This document shows, in pieces, positions 42,853-51,171 of a stretch of 64,000 bases of DNA (position 1 is its first letter; every line of letters starts with the position of its first letter). The notes below the pieces were generated by a model. That model was given only the letters and a program-made list of their open reading frames with translations, was not told the origin of the DNA and searched no databases. The translations under genes were made by a program, and so were the position numbers. The stretch is from DASQHW01 sp038238245 (GTDB lineage: Bacteria > Actinomycetota > Acidimicrobiia > IMCC26256 > PALSA-610): contig JBBRXX010000011.1 in the NCBI GenBank assembly GCA_038238245.1, positions 1-64,000 on the forward strand, in the 5' to 3' direction.

Positions 42853-44090
42853 GACGACGTGCTGGTGCGCTTGCCGGGCGGGTACTTCACCGGCATGTGC
42901 TTGATACCTGCGATGAAGTTCGAGCGCAGCGGCTGCGCGTCGCCGGTTCGCTCGATCTTCGGCACCCGCTTGGCCATCTCCTCGAGCAGCACGTAGATCT
43001 CCATGCGCGCGAGGTTCGCGCCGAGGCAGTGATGCGGCCCGCCGCCGCCGAAGCCGACGTGCTCGTTCGGCGACCGGAGAATGTCGAATTTGAAGGGCTC
43101 GTCGAACACGTCCTCGTCGCGGTTGGCAGAGATGTACCAGATGCTGACCTTGTCGCCGGCTTCGAGCTTCTGACCGTGCAACTCGGTGTCACGCGTGACG
43201 TTGCGACGGAAGTACATGACGGGTGACGCCCACCGAACGATCTCTTCGGTCGCCGACTGCGAGCGCGACGGGTCTTCGACGAGCAACTGATATTGCTCGG
43301 GGAAGTCGCAGAACGCCTTGATGCCGTGCGAGATCGAGTTCCGCGTCGTCTCGTTGCCGGCGACCGCGATCAGCAGGAAGAAGAGGTTGAAGTCCATCTC
43401 CGAGAGACGGTCCCCGTCGATCTCGGCGTCGAGGAGCGCGGTGATGATGTCGTCGCGAGGTTCGTTGCGCCGCTGGGCGGCCAGCTCGTTGGCATACATG
43501 AACATCTCGACCTGGGCGTTCATGACCTCCTCTTGGGAGACCAGATACTCCGGGTCCTCGGAGCCGATCATGCGGTTGCTCCACTCGAAGAGCTTGTGCC
43601 GATCGGCCATCGGCACGCCGAGCATCTCCGCGATGACCTGCAAGGGCACCTCGGCCGCGACGTCGACGACGTAGTCGCATCCGCCCTGCTCGATGACGCC
43701 GTCGAGGATGGCCGACGTGAGCTCGCGGATGTGCGGCTCGAGCATGCGCATCTGGCGGGGAGTGAATCCGCGGTTGACGAGCTTGCGGTAGCGCGTGTGC
43801 TCGGGCGCATCCATGGTCAGCATGAGGTTGCCGCCCTGCTCGAAGTTCACCTCGACCTCGGGCTCCTCGAGCACCACGACCCCGCCGCGCTTCTGGTCCG
43901 ACGAGTACGTCGCACCGTCACGTCCGACGGTGACCACGTCGTCGTACTTCGTCACCACCCAGAAGCCGGGACCGTTCGGCTCCGGGTGCTTGTACACCGG
44001 CGCGTGTTGGCGCAGGTAGGTGAACCAGTCGTGCGGTACACCCTGCGCGAAGCGGTCGCGGTCCAGTAGGTCGATGTCGCTGAGGTCCAT
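42849..44090 (-). CDS. Cytochrome P450 (CYP125/CYP142/CYP124-like)
   Basis: 413 residues. I-helix AVAGNETTRNS, ExxR in TEEIVRWASP, and heme loop FGGGGPHHCLG with the Cys ligand. TMDAPEHTRYRKLVNRGFTP is the C-helix region. It is the type that oxidises terminal methyl groups of sterol side chains or branched lipids; the exact CYP family needs phylogeny. ATG 44090 lies six bases after TACCAT (leaderless). Its -10 faces that of the divergent SDR gene. No ferredoxin adjacent. Confidence 0.92.
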   Translation of the reverse strand: MDLSDIDLLDRDRFAQGVPHDWFTYLRQHAPVYKHPEPNGPGFWVVTKYDDVVTVGRDGATYSSDQKRGGVVVLEEPEVEVNFEQGGNLMLTMDAPEHTRYRKLVNRGFTPRQMRMLEPHIRELTSAILDGVIEQGGCDYVVDVAAEVPLQVIAEMLGVPMADRHKLFEWSNRMIGSEDPEYLVSQEEVMNAQVEMFMYANELAAQRRNEPRDDIITALLDAEIDGDRLSEMDFNLFFLLIAVAGNETTRNSISHGIKAFCDFPEQYQLLVEDPSRSQSATEEIVRWASPVMYFRRNVTRDTELHGQKLEAGDKVSIWYISANRDEDVFDEPFKFDILRSPNEHVGFGGGGPHHCLGANLARMEIYVLLEEMAKRVPKIERTGDAQPLRSNFIAGIKHMPVKYPPGKRTSTSS

Positions 44091-44113
44091 GGGAGCATGG
44101 TAACGATGGCGCC
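44091..44113. promoter_or_regulatory. Overlapping divergent promoters, P450 and SDR
   Basis: Only 23 bp separate the two start codons. Minus-strand TACCAT (44102-44097) is six bases before the P450 ATG; plus-strand TAACGA (44101-44106) is seven bases before the SDR GTG. The two -10 hexamers share bases 44101-44102, so polymerase cannot occupy both at once. Confidence 0.55.
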
Positions 44114-44968
44114 GTGGCCGATCGAGTTGCCTTCGTGACCGGGGCCAGCCGGGGTATCGGAAAGGCCGTCGCGGTGCATCTCGCACGCGGCGGCTACCAC
44201 GTCGCCATCCTGGCGCGCACGCGCAACGAGGGCGAGGCGCGCGAGCACTCCTCCACCGTCGCGCGCTCCGACACGTCGCCGCTGCCCGGCAGTCTGGCGA
44301 CGACCGCGACCGCGATTCGCGCGGAGGGTCGCGATGCGCTCGTCCTTGCCGGCGACCTGCTCGACCGCGCGTCGCTGGGCGCGGCGACGGCCACGGTCCT
44401 CGAACGATGGGGTCGGGTCGACGTGCTCGTGAACAACGCCCGATACATCGGCCCCGGGCACATGGACCGGTTCCTCGACACCCCGCTCGAACTGCTCGAC
44501 AAGCACCTCGACGCCAACATCATGGCGCCGCTCGTGCTCACGCGCCTGCTCGCACCACACATGGTCGAGCGAGGGTCGGGACTGATCGCGAACGTCACGT
44601 CCGGCGTCGCGTGGATGGATCCGAAGGCACCGGCCGGCGCGGGCGGCTGGGGGCTCGGTTACGCGATCTCCAAGGGCGGGTTGCACAGAGTCGCGGGCGT
44701 GCTGCACGCGGAGCTGTTCGACCGCGGCATCGCATGCGTGAACGTCGAACCCGGCTACGTCGCGACCGAACGCATCGCGCAGGACATGGCGGGGTTCGGA
44801 TACGACGCCGCTGCCGGTGCGCCACCCGACGCGATCGGCGCGGCGGTCGCGTGGCTCGCGACCGGCGATCGCGCGCGCGAGTGGAGCGGCCAGGTCTTCC
44901 CCGCGCAGGACGTATGCGCCCGCGAGGGGCTTCTTCCCGGCTTCACGCCCGTAGCGAACCCCGGCTAG
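44114..44968 (+). CDS. Short-chain dehydrogenase/reductase
   Basis: 284 residues. TGASRGIG cofactor loop, NNARYIGPG, catalytic YAISK near residue 186. An insert around HSSTVARSDTSPLPGS after the second beta strand is unusual for classical SDRs and is seen in peroxisomal or large-substrate types. Expected to act on a hydroxyacyl-CoA or steroid. Its 3' end overlaps the esterase lipoprotein gene by 4 bp (convergent). Confidence 0.9.
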   Translation: MADRVAFVTGASRGIGKAVAVHLARGGYHVAILARTRNEGEAREHSSTVARSDTSPLPGSLATTATAIRAEGRDALVLAGDLLDRASLGAATATVLERWGRVDVLVNNARYIGPGHMDRFLDTPLELLDKHLDANIMAPLVLTRLLAPHMVERGSGLIANVTSGVAWMDPKAPAGAGGWGLGYAISKGGLHRVAGVLHAELFDRGIACVNVEPGYVATERIAQDMAGFGYDAAAGAPPDAIGAAVAWLATGDRAREWSGQVFPAQDVCAREGLLPGFTPVANPG

Positions 44969-45891
44969 CTGCCGAGTCCCGCGAAGAAGTCGAGGATCGC
45001 CGTGCTCGCGCTGTAGCGCGCGCCCGCGACGACCTTCGTGCCCTGAGTGGCCTGGAGGCCCCCGGGCCACGGATGGCCACCACCGACGATCGTGAGCAGG
45101 GCAACCTGGTTGCCCGGTGCGCAGCCGCGGTACCGCACACGTTCGACACCCGGCGCGGGCCGATCGGCCGTCGGTGTCGCGTCGCACGACGCCCGCTTCG
45201 CGTACGCCGCGATTGTCTCCTTGACCGGCGGGATCGCGACGGCCTGGCCCGCGCCCTTGCCGCCGTCGTACAGGACGACGGGGTCGGCGGTGCCGTGGAT
45301 CCCCAGGATCGACTCCTTCCTCTCCGGCGCACACGAAGACGGCACCGTTGCGGACACGGTCGCGAGTGCGGCGAATTTGTACGGCTTCCTGCAGACGAGG
45401 AAGCCTGCGAACGCCGAACCCGCTGAATGACCGGTCGCGAAGATCCGCTCGCGATCGACGCACAGCTCGCGCGACAGATGCGCAACGAGGTCGTCGACGA
45501 AGCCGTAGTCGTCGGTGCCGGCGGGGTCGAAGAGGTTCCACGTCAACGGGCTGCCGGACCCGTTGGGTGTCACGACGACGAAACCGCGCTCGCGGCCGAG
45601 CGGATCGAGGCTCGTGTCAGCGTCGATCGCCTCCTCGTTCGACGCGTAACCGTGGAACAGGAACACCATCGGGTATGCGTGGGCGCCGTCGTAGCCGCGC
45701 GGCACGGCGAGCCGGTACGTACGCCCCTGGAACGTGTACGACGGCCGCACGGCCGGCGCCGGACGGGCGGGTGTGCAATCGGCCTTCGGGGCGGCGGCCG
45801 TCGTGGTCGTCGACGATGGCGCAGCCGATCTGGCCGACGAACTGCACGCGGCGAGCAGCAGCACGATCGAGACGAGCCGGACGCGCCTCAC
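44965..45891 (-). CDS. Secreted lipoprotein esterase (PHB depolymerase/LpqC-like)
   Basis: 308 residues. Lipobox LLLAACSS near residue 16 predicts a lipid-anchored extracytoplasmic protein. An alpha/beta-hydrolase domain follows, with FLFHGYASNEE (oxyanion), nucleophile FATGHSAGSAF, an Asp in HGTADPVV and His in VGGGHPWPGG. Related to feruloyl-esterase/poly(hydroxybutyrate) depolymerase-type enzymes. Its start overlaps the NTF2-like gene by 4 nt. So it is the last gene of the KstR-box operon and may release sterol or fatty acid from esters outside the cell. Confidence 0.88.
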   Translation of the reverse strand: MRRVRLVSIVLLLAACSSSARSAAPSSTTTTAAAPKADCTPARPAPAVRPSYTFQGRTYRLAVPRGYDGAHAYPMVFLFHGYASNEEAIDADTSLDPLGRERGFVVVTPNGSGSPLTWNLFDPAGTDDYGFVDDLVAHLSRELCVDRERIFATGHSAGSAFAGFLVCRKPYKFAALATVSATVPSSCAPERKESILGIHGTADPVVLYDGGKGAGQAVAIPPVKETIAAYAKRASCDATPTADRPAPGVERVRYRGCAPGNQVALLTIVGGGHPWPGGLQATQGTKVVAGARYSASTAILDFFAGLGS

Positions 45892-46289
45892 GACGGCCGG
45901 AACGCTCGCACGACGACGCCGGCGTCGTAGTACTCCCGCCAGCTTCGCACCCGACCCGCGTCGTCGAACGTGAAGAACGTGACGTAGCGGTTCCGGTAGG
46001 CGCGGCCGTTGTCGCGCACAACACCGTCACTGTGATGCTCGGCGACGACGACATGCGGGTCCGCGGTCTCGTGGACCGCGTCGACCGCCATCGAGAACGT
46101 CGAGAAGCTGTCGCGGGCGAAGCGCTGGAAGCCGAGTATCGCCTCCTTGCCGGCGTAGCGCTTCTCCATGCGTCCCGGCGCGAACGGCAACTCCATCACC
46201 GCGTCGTCGGTGAAGTACTCGATCAGCTCGTCGACGCGCATCTGGTCCGCGAGGGAGAGCATCTCACGAACACGCTCGACGTTGGTCAC
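45888..46289 (-). CDS. NTF2-like (SnoaL/ketosteroid-isomerase fold) protein
   Basis: 133 residues: DELIEYFTDDAVMELPFAP, YAGKEAILGFQRF, YVTFFTFDDAGRVRSWREYY. This is the cone-shaped NTF2 fold used by ketosteroid isomerases, dehydratases and limonene-epoxide hydrolase. Catalytic residues are not certain. Four bases after the Ltp3-like gene and coupled to the esterase gene, so a step on a steroid or acyl intermediate is plausible. Confidence 0.85.
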   Translation of the reverse strand: MTNVERVREMLSLADQMRVDELIEYFTDDAVMELPFAPGRMEKRYAGKEAILGFQRFARDSFSTFSMAVDAVHETADPHVVVAEHHSDGVVRDNGRAYRNRYVTFFTFDDAGRVRSWREYYDAGVVVRAFRPS

Positions 46290-46293
46290 AGTG

Positions 46294-47457
46294 TCACGGC
46301 TTGTCGCGGCCGACCACCCACATGGAGAAGAACTGCGAGCCGCCGCCGTACGCGTGCCCGAGCGCCTTGCCGGTCTTCAGCTCCACCTGGTAGTCGCCGG
46401 CGCGTCCGCGCACCTGCTGCGCGGCCTCGCCGAACCGCACCATGCCGCTCGCGCCGATCGGATTGGAAGAGAGCACACCACCGGACGGGTTCCAGGGAAT
46501 GTCGCCGTCGGGTGCGGTTGCGCCTTCCTCGGTGAGCTTCCAACCCTCGCCGTCGGCACAAAATCCGAGGTTCTCGAGCCACATCGGCTCGTACCACGAG
46601 AACGGCACGTACACCTCGGCGCAATCGAAGTCGCGACGCGGGTCGACAATGCCGGCCTGCTCGTACACGTCTTTCGCACAGTCCTTGCCCGCTTGCGGGC
46701 TGACCTGATCGCGACGGGCGAACATCGTCGGCTCACTCCGCATCGCCATGCCGTGGATCCATGCCGGCGGATTCGGTGCCGCCTCCGCGACCGTCTCGCT
46801 GCCGAGGACCATCGCCATCGCGCCGTCGGAGCTCGGGCATACGTCGAGGTAGCGCAACGGGTCCCACAGGAGAAACGACTCTTCAACCGTCTTCAGGTCG
46901 ATGTCGGGGAGGTGCAGGTGCGCCTTCGGATTGCGCAACGCGGCCCGCCGATCCTTCACGGCCACGAGATGACCGATGTAACGAGGCGCGCCCGAGCGGT
47001 ACATGTAGGCGCGGATCAGCGGCGCGAAGAACCCGCCTGCGCCTGCGACCAGCGGCGCCGCGAACGGCATTGGGACCGACAGGCCCCACGTCGCGTTGCT
47101 CTCCGATTGTTTCTCGTACGCGACCGTGAGCACGCGCTCGTGTATGCCGGCGCTCACGAGCTTCGCCGCCACGATGCTCGTCGACCCGCCGACCGATCCC
47201 GCGGTGTGCACACGCATCATCGGCTTGCCCACCGCGCCGAGCGCGTCCGCGAGGTAGAGCTCGGGCATCGCGACACCCTCGAACATGTCGGGCGCCTTGC
47301 CGATCACGACCGCGTCGATGTCCGCGTAGGTCATGCCCGCGTCGTCGAGCGCCTCCTGGGCCGCCTCGCGCACGAGACCGGCCATCGACACGTCCTTGCG
47401 GGCGGTGCGATGGGCGGTCTGGCCGACACCGACAACTGCAACGCGATCACCAGCCAT
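46294..47457 (-). CDS. Thiolase-fold lipid-transfer protein (Ltp3-like), probable aldolase
   Basis: 387 residues of the SCP2-thiolase family: VAVVGVGQTAHRTARKDVSM, VVIGKAPDMFEGVAMPE, DCAEVYVPFSWYEP, NPSGGVLSSNPIGASG. The position of the thiolase nucleophile reads VHTAGSVGGS, with no Cys. It therefore should not be a true thiolase; it fits the Ltp2/Ltp3/Ltp4 retro-aldolases that need a DUF35 partner. The TGATG overlap with the Ltp4-like gene and the DUF35 gene two genes upstream support this. Confidence 0.88.
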   Translation of the reverse strand: MAGDRVAVVGVGQTAHRTARKDVSMAGLVREAAQEALDDAGMTYADIDAVVIGKAPDMFEGVAMPELYLADALGAVGKPMMRVHTAGSVGGSTSIVAAKLVSAGIHERVLTVAYEKQSESNATWGLSVPMPFAAPLVAGAGGFFAPLIRAYMYRSGAPRYIGHLVAVKDRRAALRNPKAHLHLPDIDLKTVEESFLLWDPLRYLDVCPSSDGAMAMVLGSETVAEAAPNPPAWIHGMAMRSEPTMFARRDQVSPQAGKDCAKDVYEQAGIVDPRRDFDCAEVYVPFSWYEPMWLENLGFCADGEGWKLTEEGATAPDGDIPWNPSGGVLSSNPIGASGMVRFGEAAQQVRGRAGDYQVELKTGKALGHAYGGGSQFFSMWVVGRDKP

Positions 47458-48509
47458 CAATCCGCCTCCAGGACGCAGACGAGGTTCTGTTGTAGGCAGG
47501 GGCCGCTGGCGGCATGCCCGACGCCGCGACTCGCCTCGCCGTTCGTGATACGACGCGCGACCTCGCCGATCCGGATGAGGCCCGCGCTCATCACGGGATT
47601 CGACGCCAGGGGCCCGCCCGACGGATTGATCACCGTCTTGCCGTTCAGGCCCAGCGCCTCCGCGAGCAGCAGTTCCTCGTGGCTGAACTGGGCGTGCAGC
47701 TCCGCGACGTCGACATTGCCGTTCGCGACGCCTGCCGCCCGCGCCGCTCCCTGCGCGGACTCCGACGACGTCAAATCGCGCACGCCGAGACCGTGCGCCT
47801 CGATGCGGTGATCGATGCCGCGGATCCATGCCGGCCGTTCGCAGACTCGCCGCGCCAGGTCACCGGCCGCGATCACGACCGCCGCCGCGCCATCGGTGAT
47901 CGGCGCGATGTCGGCATCGCGCAGCGGGTGATGCGTGACCGGCTGGGCCAGCACGTCGTCCGCGCTGAGCTCGCCCTTGCGAACCGCGTCCGGGTTCTGC
48001 TGCCCGTTGCGCTGTGCACGCGCGGCGACCTCGGCGAGGTCCTTCTCGGTGTGCCCGCTTGCTTCGAGGTAGGCGCTTGCCTGCAGGGCTGCGACGTCGA
48101 CCATCGAAGGCCACAGCGGCAAGACGTAGTACGGGTCGATCTGCAGCGCCATGATCTCGTGCAGGTCTCCGGGCGACGACTTGCCGAAGCCGTACACGAG
48201 CGCGGCGTCGACCTCGCCGGTTTGAATGGCGACCCACGCCTCGTACAACGCCCACGCGGCGTCCATCTCGACATGGCTCTCGCGCAGGGGTGGCCAGGCA
48301 CCGACCGCGTCGAGCCCGCTGACGAACGCGAACGGGCCCCCCTGCAGATAGTCGAGGCTTCCCGAGCACACGAAGCCGATCTCGCTCTTCGGCAGGCCGG
48401 ACTGCGCGAGCGCGTCGCGCACGACGGGCACGATCGTCTCGGTCTCGTTGTGCTCCCAATCCTCTGCGACCGCCGAGGACGCAAATGAGATCACCGCAAC
48501 GTCACGCAT
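47457..48509 (-). CDS. Thiolase-fold lipid-transfer protein (Ltp4-like), probable aldolase subunit
   Basis: 350 residues: VAVISFASSAVAEDWEHNET, FVCSGSLDYLQGG, NVDVAELHAQFSHEELL, NPSGGPLASNPVMSAG. The nucleophile region reads HVEMDAAWALYEAW, again lacking the catalytic Cys. Size and order (DUF35, then about 350 aa, then about 390 aa) parallel Rv3521-Rv3522-Rv3523 as I recall them. It overlaps both neighbours by one base. Confidence 0.88.
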   Translation of the reverse strand: MRDVAVISFASSAVAEDWEHNETETIVPVVRDALAQSGLPKSEIGFVCSGSLDYLQGGPFAFVSGLDAVGAWPPLRESHVEMDAAWALYEAWVAIQTGEVDAALVYGFGKSSPGDLHEIMALQIDPYYVLPLWPSMVDVAALQASAYLEASGHTEKDLAEVAARAQRNGQQNPDAVRKGELSADDVLAQPVTHHPLRDADIAPITDGAAAVVIAAGDLARRVCERPAWIRGIDHRIEAHGLGVRDLTSSESAQGAARAAGVANGNVDVAELHAQFSHEELLLAEALGLNGKTVINPSGGPLASNPVMSAGLIRIGEVARRITNGEASRGVGHAASGPCLQQNLVCVLEAD

Positions 48510-49495
48510 CACAGGTTGTCCTTGTAGAGCTCGTACGGAGCATCGGGTTCGCCGGTCGGCTCGAACCACTCGATCGCGGTGTGATCGGGCTTCAGCTCGT
48601 CCGCCCACTTCGCCTTGACGCGCATCCCCATGTGCACGTCTTCGACCGGGCACCCGCGAATCAGGCCGAAGAAGGTGTTGTCGGCGCCGTCGAGCAGGAT
48701 CTGCGCCGAGACGTACGGGATCTCCGGCGCGAGCTCGGAGAGACCGGGCACATTGACCACACAGAACGTGGTGATGCATCCCGTGTCGCCGACCTCGACC
48801 TCGATCGACGTCGGCTCGCCGGTCTTCGGATCGGTGCCGCGCGATCCGGCGTACACGTCGGTCGACGACGGCGCGCGCCCGCCGATGATCTTTCCCTCGC
48901 CGAGGCCGACGAGATAGCGCGCGGTCGACGTTCCCGCCGTGTTCACATACCGCAACGCGATCGGCACGGTGATGGCGGTGACGGGCTGCTCGTCCTCGGC
49001 CGGGACCCGAAGCGGCGGCGGTGCGGGCTCCTCGCCGTCGCCGAGCGGAGTCCACGCCTCGATATCGGTGATGTAACCGACCCGTTCGGCGCGCCAGCGC
49101 GGCGCGACCCGCGAACCGATCGTGATCGCGTCCGGCGATCCGCAGTCGACGACGTGCACCATCGCGGTGTCGGCGCCGTCGGGCCGGATCAGCGCGAACG
49201 CGAAGGGCTTGGTCAGCGGATGCTTGCCGGCACGCGGCTCGGCGACCCACGTGAATGCTTGCACCGTGCCGCGCGGCCCCACTTCGATCCAGTGGTCGCC
49301 TTCGGCTGCGACCGGCGCGCTCGTCGTCGGGTCGTATTCAGCGGGCGGCACGAGCACACGACCGTCGGCCAGCCGAACCGCGAGGATGCGCGCGTCGCGC
49401 AATCCGGTGAGGAAGCGGCCGATGACCGGCCCGACCGAGCGCGTATAACCCCCCGGGTACTCGAGCACGCGCTCGGCCGTGAACGTCGAAGTCAT
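48509..49495 (-). CDS. DUF35 OB-fold protein, partner of the Ltp pair
   Basis: 328 residues with two OB-fold halves (VGPRGTVQAFTWVAEPRAGK and VGDTGCITTFCVVNVPG). The N-terminal zinc-ribbon position reads ADGRVLVPPAEYDP, without the Cys pairs, so metal binding is unlikely. DUF35 proteins form complexes with thiolase-fold aldolases or MaoC hydratases in steroid side-chain degradation. 16 bp after the acyl-CoA synthetase gene and one base into the Ltp4-like gene. Confidence 0.87.
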   Translation of the reverse strand: MTSTFTAERVLEYPGGYTRSVGPVIGRFLTGLRDARILAVRLADGRVLVPPAEYDPTTSAPVAAEGDHWIEVGPRGTVQAFTWVAEPRAGKHPLTKPFAFALIRPDGADTAMVHVVDCGSPDAITIGSRVAPRWRAERVGYITDIEAWTPLGDGEEPAPPPLRVPAEDEQPVTAITVPIALRYVNTAGTSTARYLVGLGEGKIIGGRAPSSTDVYAGSRGTDPKTGEPTSIEVEVGDTGCITTFCVVNVPGLSELAPEIPYVSAQILLDGADNTFFGLIRGCPVEDVHMGMRVKAKWADELKPDHTAIEWFEPTGEPDAPYELYKDNL

Positions 49496-49511
49496 GGCAA
49501 TCGTCTCCGGT

Positions 49512-51053
49512 TCAGATCGCGCGGTCTTGGCCTTGCCAGTACGGGTCGCGCAGCGTGCGCTTCAAGAGCTTGCCGGTGGGCTCGCGCGGCAATTCGTCGA
49601 CGAAGTCGAGGCTGCGCGGCCACTTGTACTTGCCGAGCTTCTCGCGTACGTGCGCCATGATCGAGTCACGCAGGACGTCGTCGGCCGCGACGCCGGGCAA
49701 GGGCTGCACGACGGCCTTGATCTGCTCGCCCATGTCGGGATCGGGCACGCCGAACACCGCGACGTCGGCAACCTGCGGGTGCTCGTGGATGCACCCCTCG
49801 ATCTCCGCGGGGTAGATGTTGACGCCGCCCGCGATGATCATGTCGCTCTTGCGGTCGCAAAGGAACAGGTAGCCGTCCTCGTTGAGGTAGCCGATGTCAC
49901 CGACCGTGAAGAAGCCCTCGGCGTCGTGCGACTCGTCGGTCTTCTTCTTGTCGCCCTTGTACTCGAACGTCGCGGCCATCTTCATCCACACGACGCCCGG
50001 CTCGCCGACCGGCTGACGGTTGCCCGCGTCGTCGGTGACCTTCAGCTCCGCACTCGGCCACACGCGCCCCACCGTGCCGGGGTACTTCAGCCACTCGTCG
50101 GGTGGCGCGATCGTGCCGCCGCCTTCCGTTGCCGCGTAGTACTCCCAGATCACCGGTCCCCACCACTCGAGCATGCGGCGCTTCACGTCGACCGGGCACG
50201 GCGCGGCCGCGTGGATCGCGTACTTCATCGACGACACGTCGTACTCGGCCTTGACGTCGTCGGGAAGCTGCAACATGCGAATGAACTGGGTCGGCACCAT
50301 GTGCGTGTGCGTGCATTTGTACCGATCGATCACCCGCAGCGTCTCCTCCGCATCCCATCGATCCATGCACACCACGGTGTGCTTCATCTGCAACGAGCTC
50401 CCCGCGAACGTCGTGACCGCGGTGTGATAATTCGGTGACGTCGACAGATGCACGTTGCCGTCGTTCGGCGTGATGCCGAACATCAACAACAAGCCGGTGA
50501 ACAGCTCGGCGCTCGTGTCGGGGTCGAGGTCGTTGAGCGCCCGCCGCACGCCCTTGGGCTGGCCCGTCGTGCCGGAGGTGTAGTGCATGGAGGCGCCCGT
50601 CGACCGATCCTCCGGCATGGAAGTCGACTGCGGATCGACGACCTCGCCGTACGCCCGGAAGCCGGCAATCGAGCCGTGCGCGAGACGATGCGTCGACGGA
50701 ATGCCCGTCTGGTCGGCGGCCGCGCTCGCGACATCCGCGAAGCGCTCGTGGCTGATGAAGACCTTCGCCTCCGAGTCGCCGATGATGTATGCGATCTCCG
50801 ACGGGCTCAGCCGGTAGTTGATCGGCACGTAGTAGAAACCCGCTTGCAGTGCCGCGAGGTAGAGGTGCATCGGGAGCGCGCCATTCGGCAGCACCGCCGC
50901 GACCGCGTCGCCGCGCTGCATGCCGAGGCTCCGCAGCCCATGGACGAGCTGGTTCGCCCGCGCGAGTACGTCCCCGGCCGTGTGCTCGGTCCCGTCCGGA
51001 TCGACGATCGCGAGATACTCCGGGTCCTGTTGCGCGTGTTTCCAGAAGCCCAT
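49512..51053 (-). CDS. Acyl-CoA synthetase, first gene of the KstR-box operon
   Basis: 513-residue ANL ligase. P-loop HYTSGTTGQPKGVRR, YAATEGGG, LFLCDRKSDMIIAGGVNIYP, catalytic Lys in REPTGKLLKRTLRD. It activates a fatty or steroid acid for the downstream DUF35/Ltp aldolase. ATG 51053 has AAAGGGAA about 10 bases upstream. TACTCT next to the KstR box (51090-51103) is the probable -10, giving a leader of about 30 nt. Open sequence upstream of 51053 is antisense to the lipid kinase. Confidence 0.92.
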   Translation of the reverse strand: MGFWKHAQQDPEYLAIVDPDGTEHTAGDVLARANQLVHGLRSLGMQRGDAVAAVLPNGALPMHLYLAALQAGFYYVPINYRLSPSEIAYIIGDSEAKVFISHERFADVASAAADQTGIPSTHRLAHGSIAGFRAYGEVVDPQSTSMPEDRSTGASMHYTSGTTGQPKGVRRALNDLDPDTSAELFTGLLLMFGITPNDGNVHLSTSPNYHTAVTTFAGSSLQMKHTVVCMDRWDAEETLRVIDRYKCTHTHMVPTQFIRMLQLPDDVKAEYDVSSMKYAIHAAAPCPVDVKRRMLEWWGPVIWEYYAATEGGGTIAPPDEWLKYPGTVGRVWPSAELKVTDDAGNRQPVGEPGVVWMKMAATFEYKGDKKKTDESHDAEGFFTVGDIGYLNEDGYLFLCDRKSDMIIAGGVNIYPAEIEGCIHEHPQVADVAVFGVPDPDMGEQIKAVVQPLPGVAADDVLRDSIMAHVREKLGKYKWPRSLDFVDELPREPTGKLLKRTLRDPYWQGQDRAI

Positions 51054-51089
51054 CGGGTGTGTTCCCTTTCGCGGACGACCGCGGCAGAG

Positions 51090-51103
51090 TAGAACACGTT
51101 CCA
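51090..51103 (-). promoter_or_regulatory. KstR-type box upstream of the acyl-CoA synthetase operon
   Basis: TAGAACACGTTCCA matches TNNAACNNGTTNNA. On the minus strand the box ends in TCTA and runs into TACTCT, the likely -10. It would control fadD-DUF35-ltp4-ltp3-NTF2-esterase as one unit. Confidence 0.8.
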
Positions 51104-51171
51104 CATTCCGAGCCAGGCGCTCAGATGCCGGCCGATGTTTGCCGAGCACCGAAGCGGGTGAACGAGAGGGC

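Noticed and set aside
46294..48509. Acetyl-CoA acetyltransferases (true thiolases)
   Set aside because: The nucleophilic Cys is missing in both proteins and a DUF35 partner is adjacent. The aldolase-type reading is better supported.
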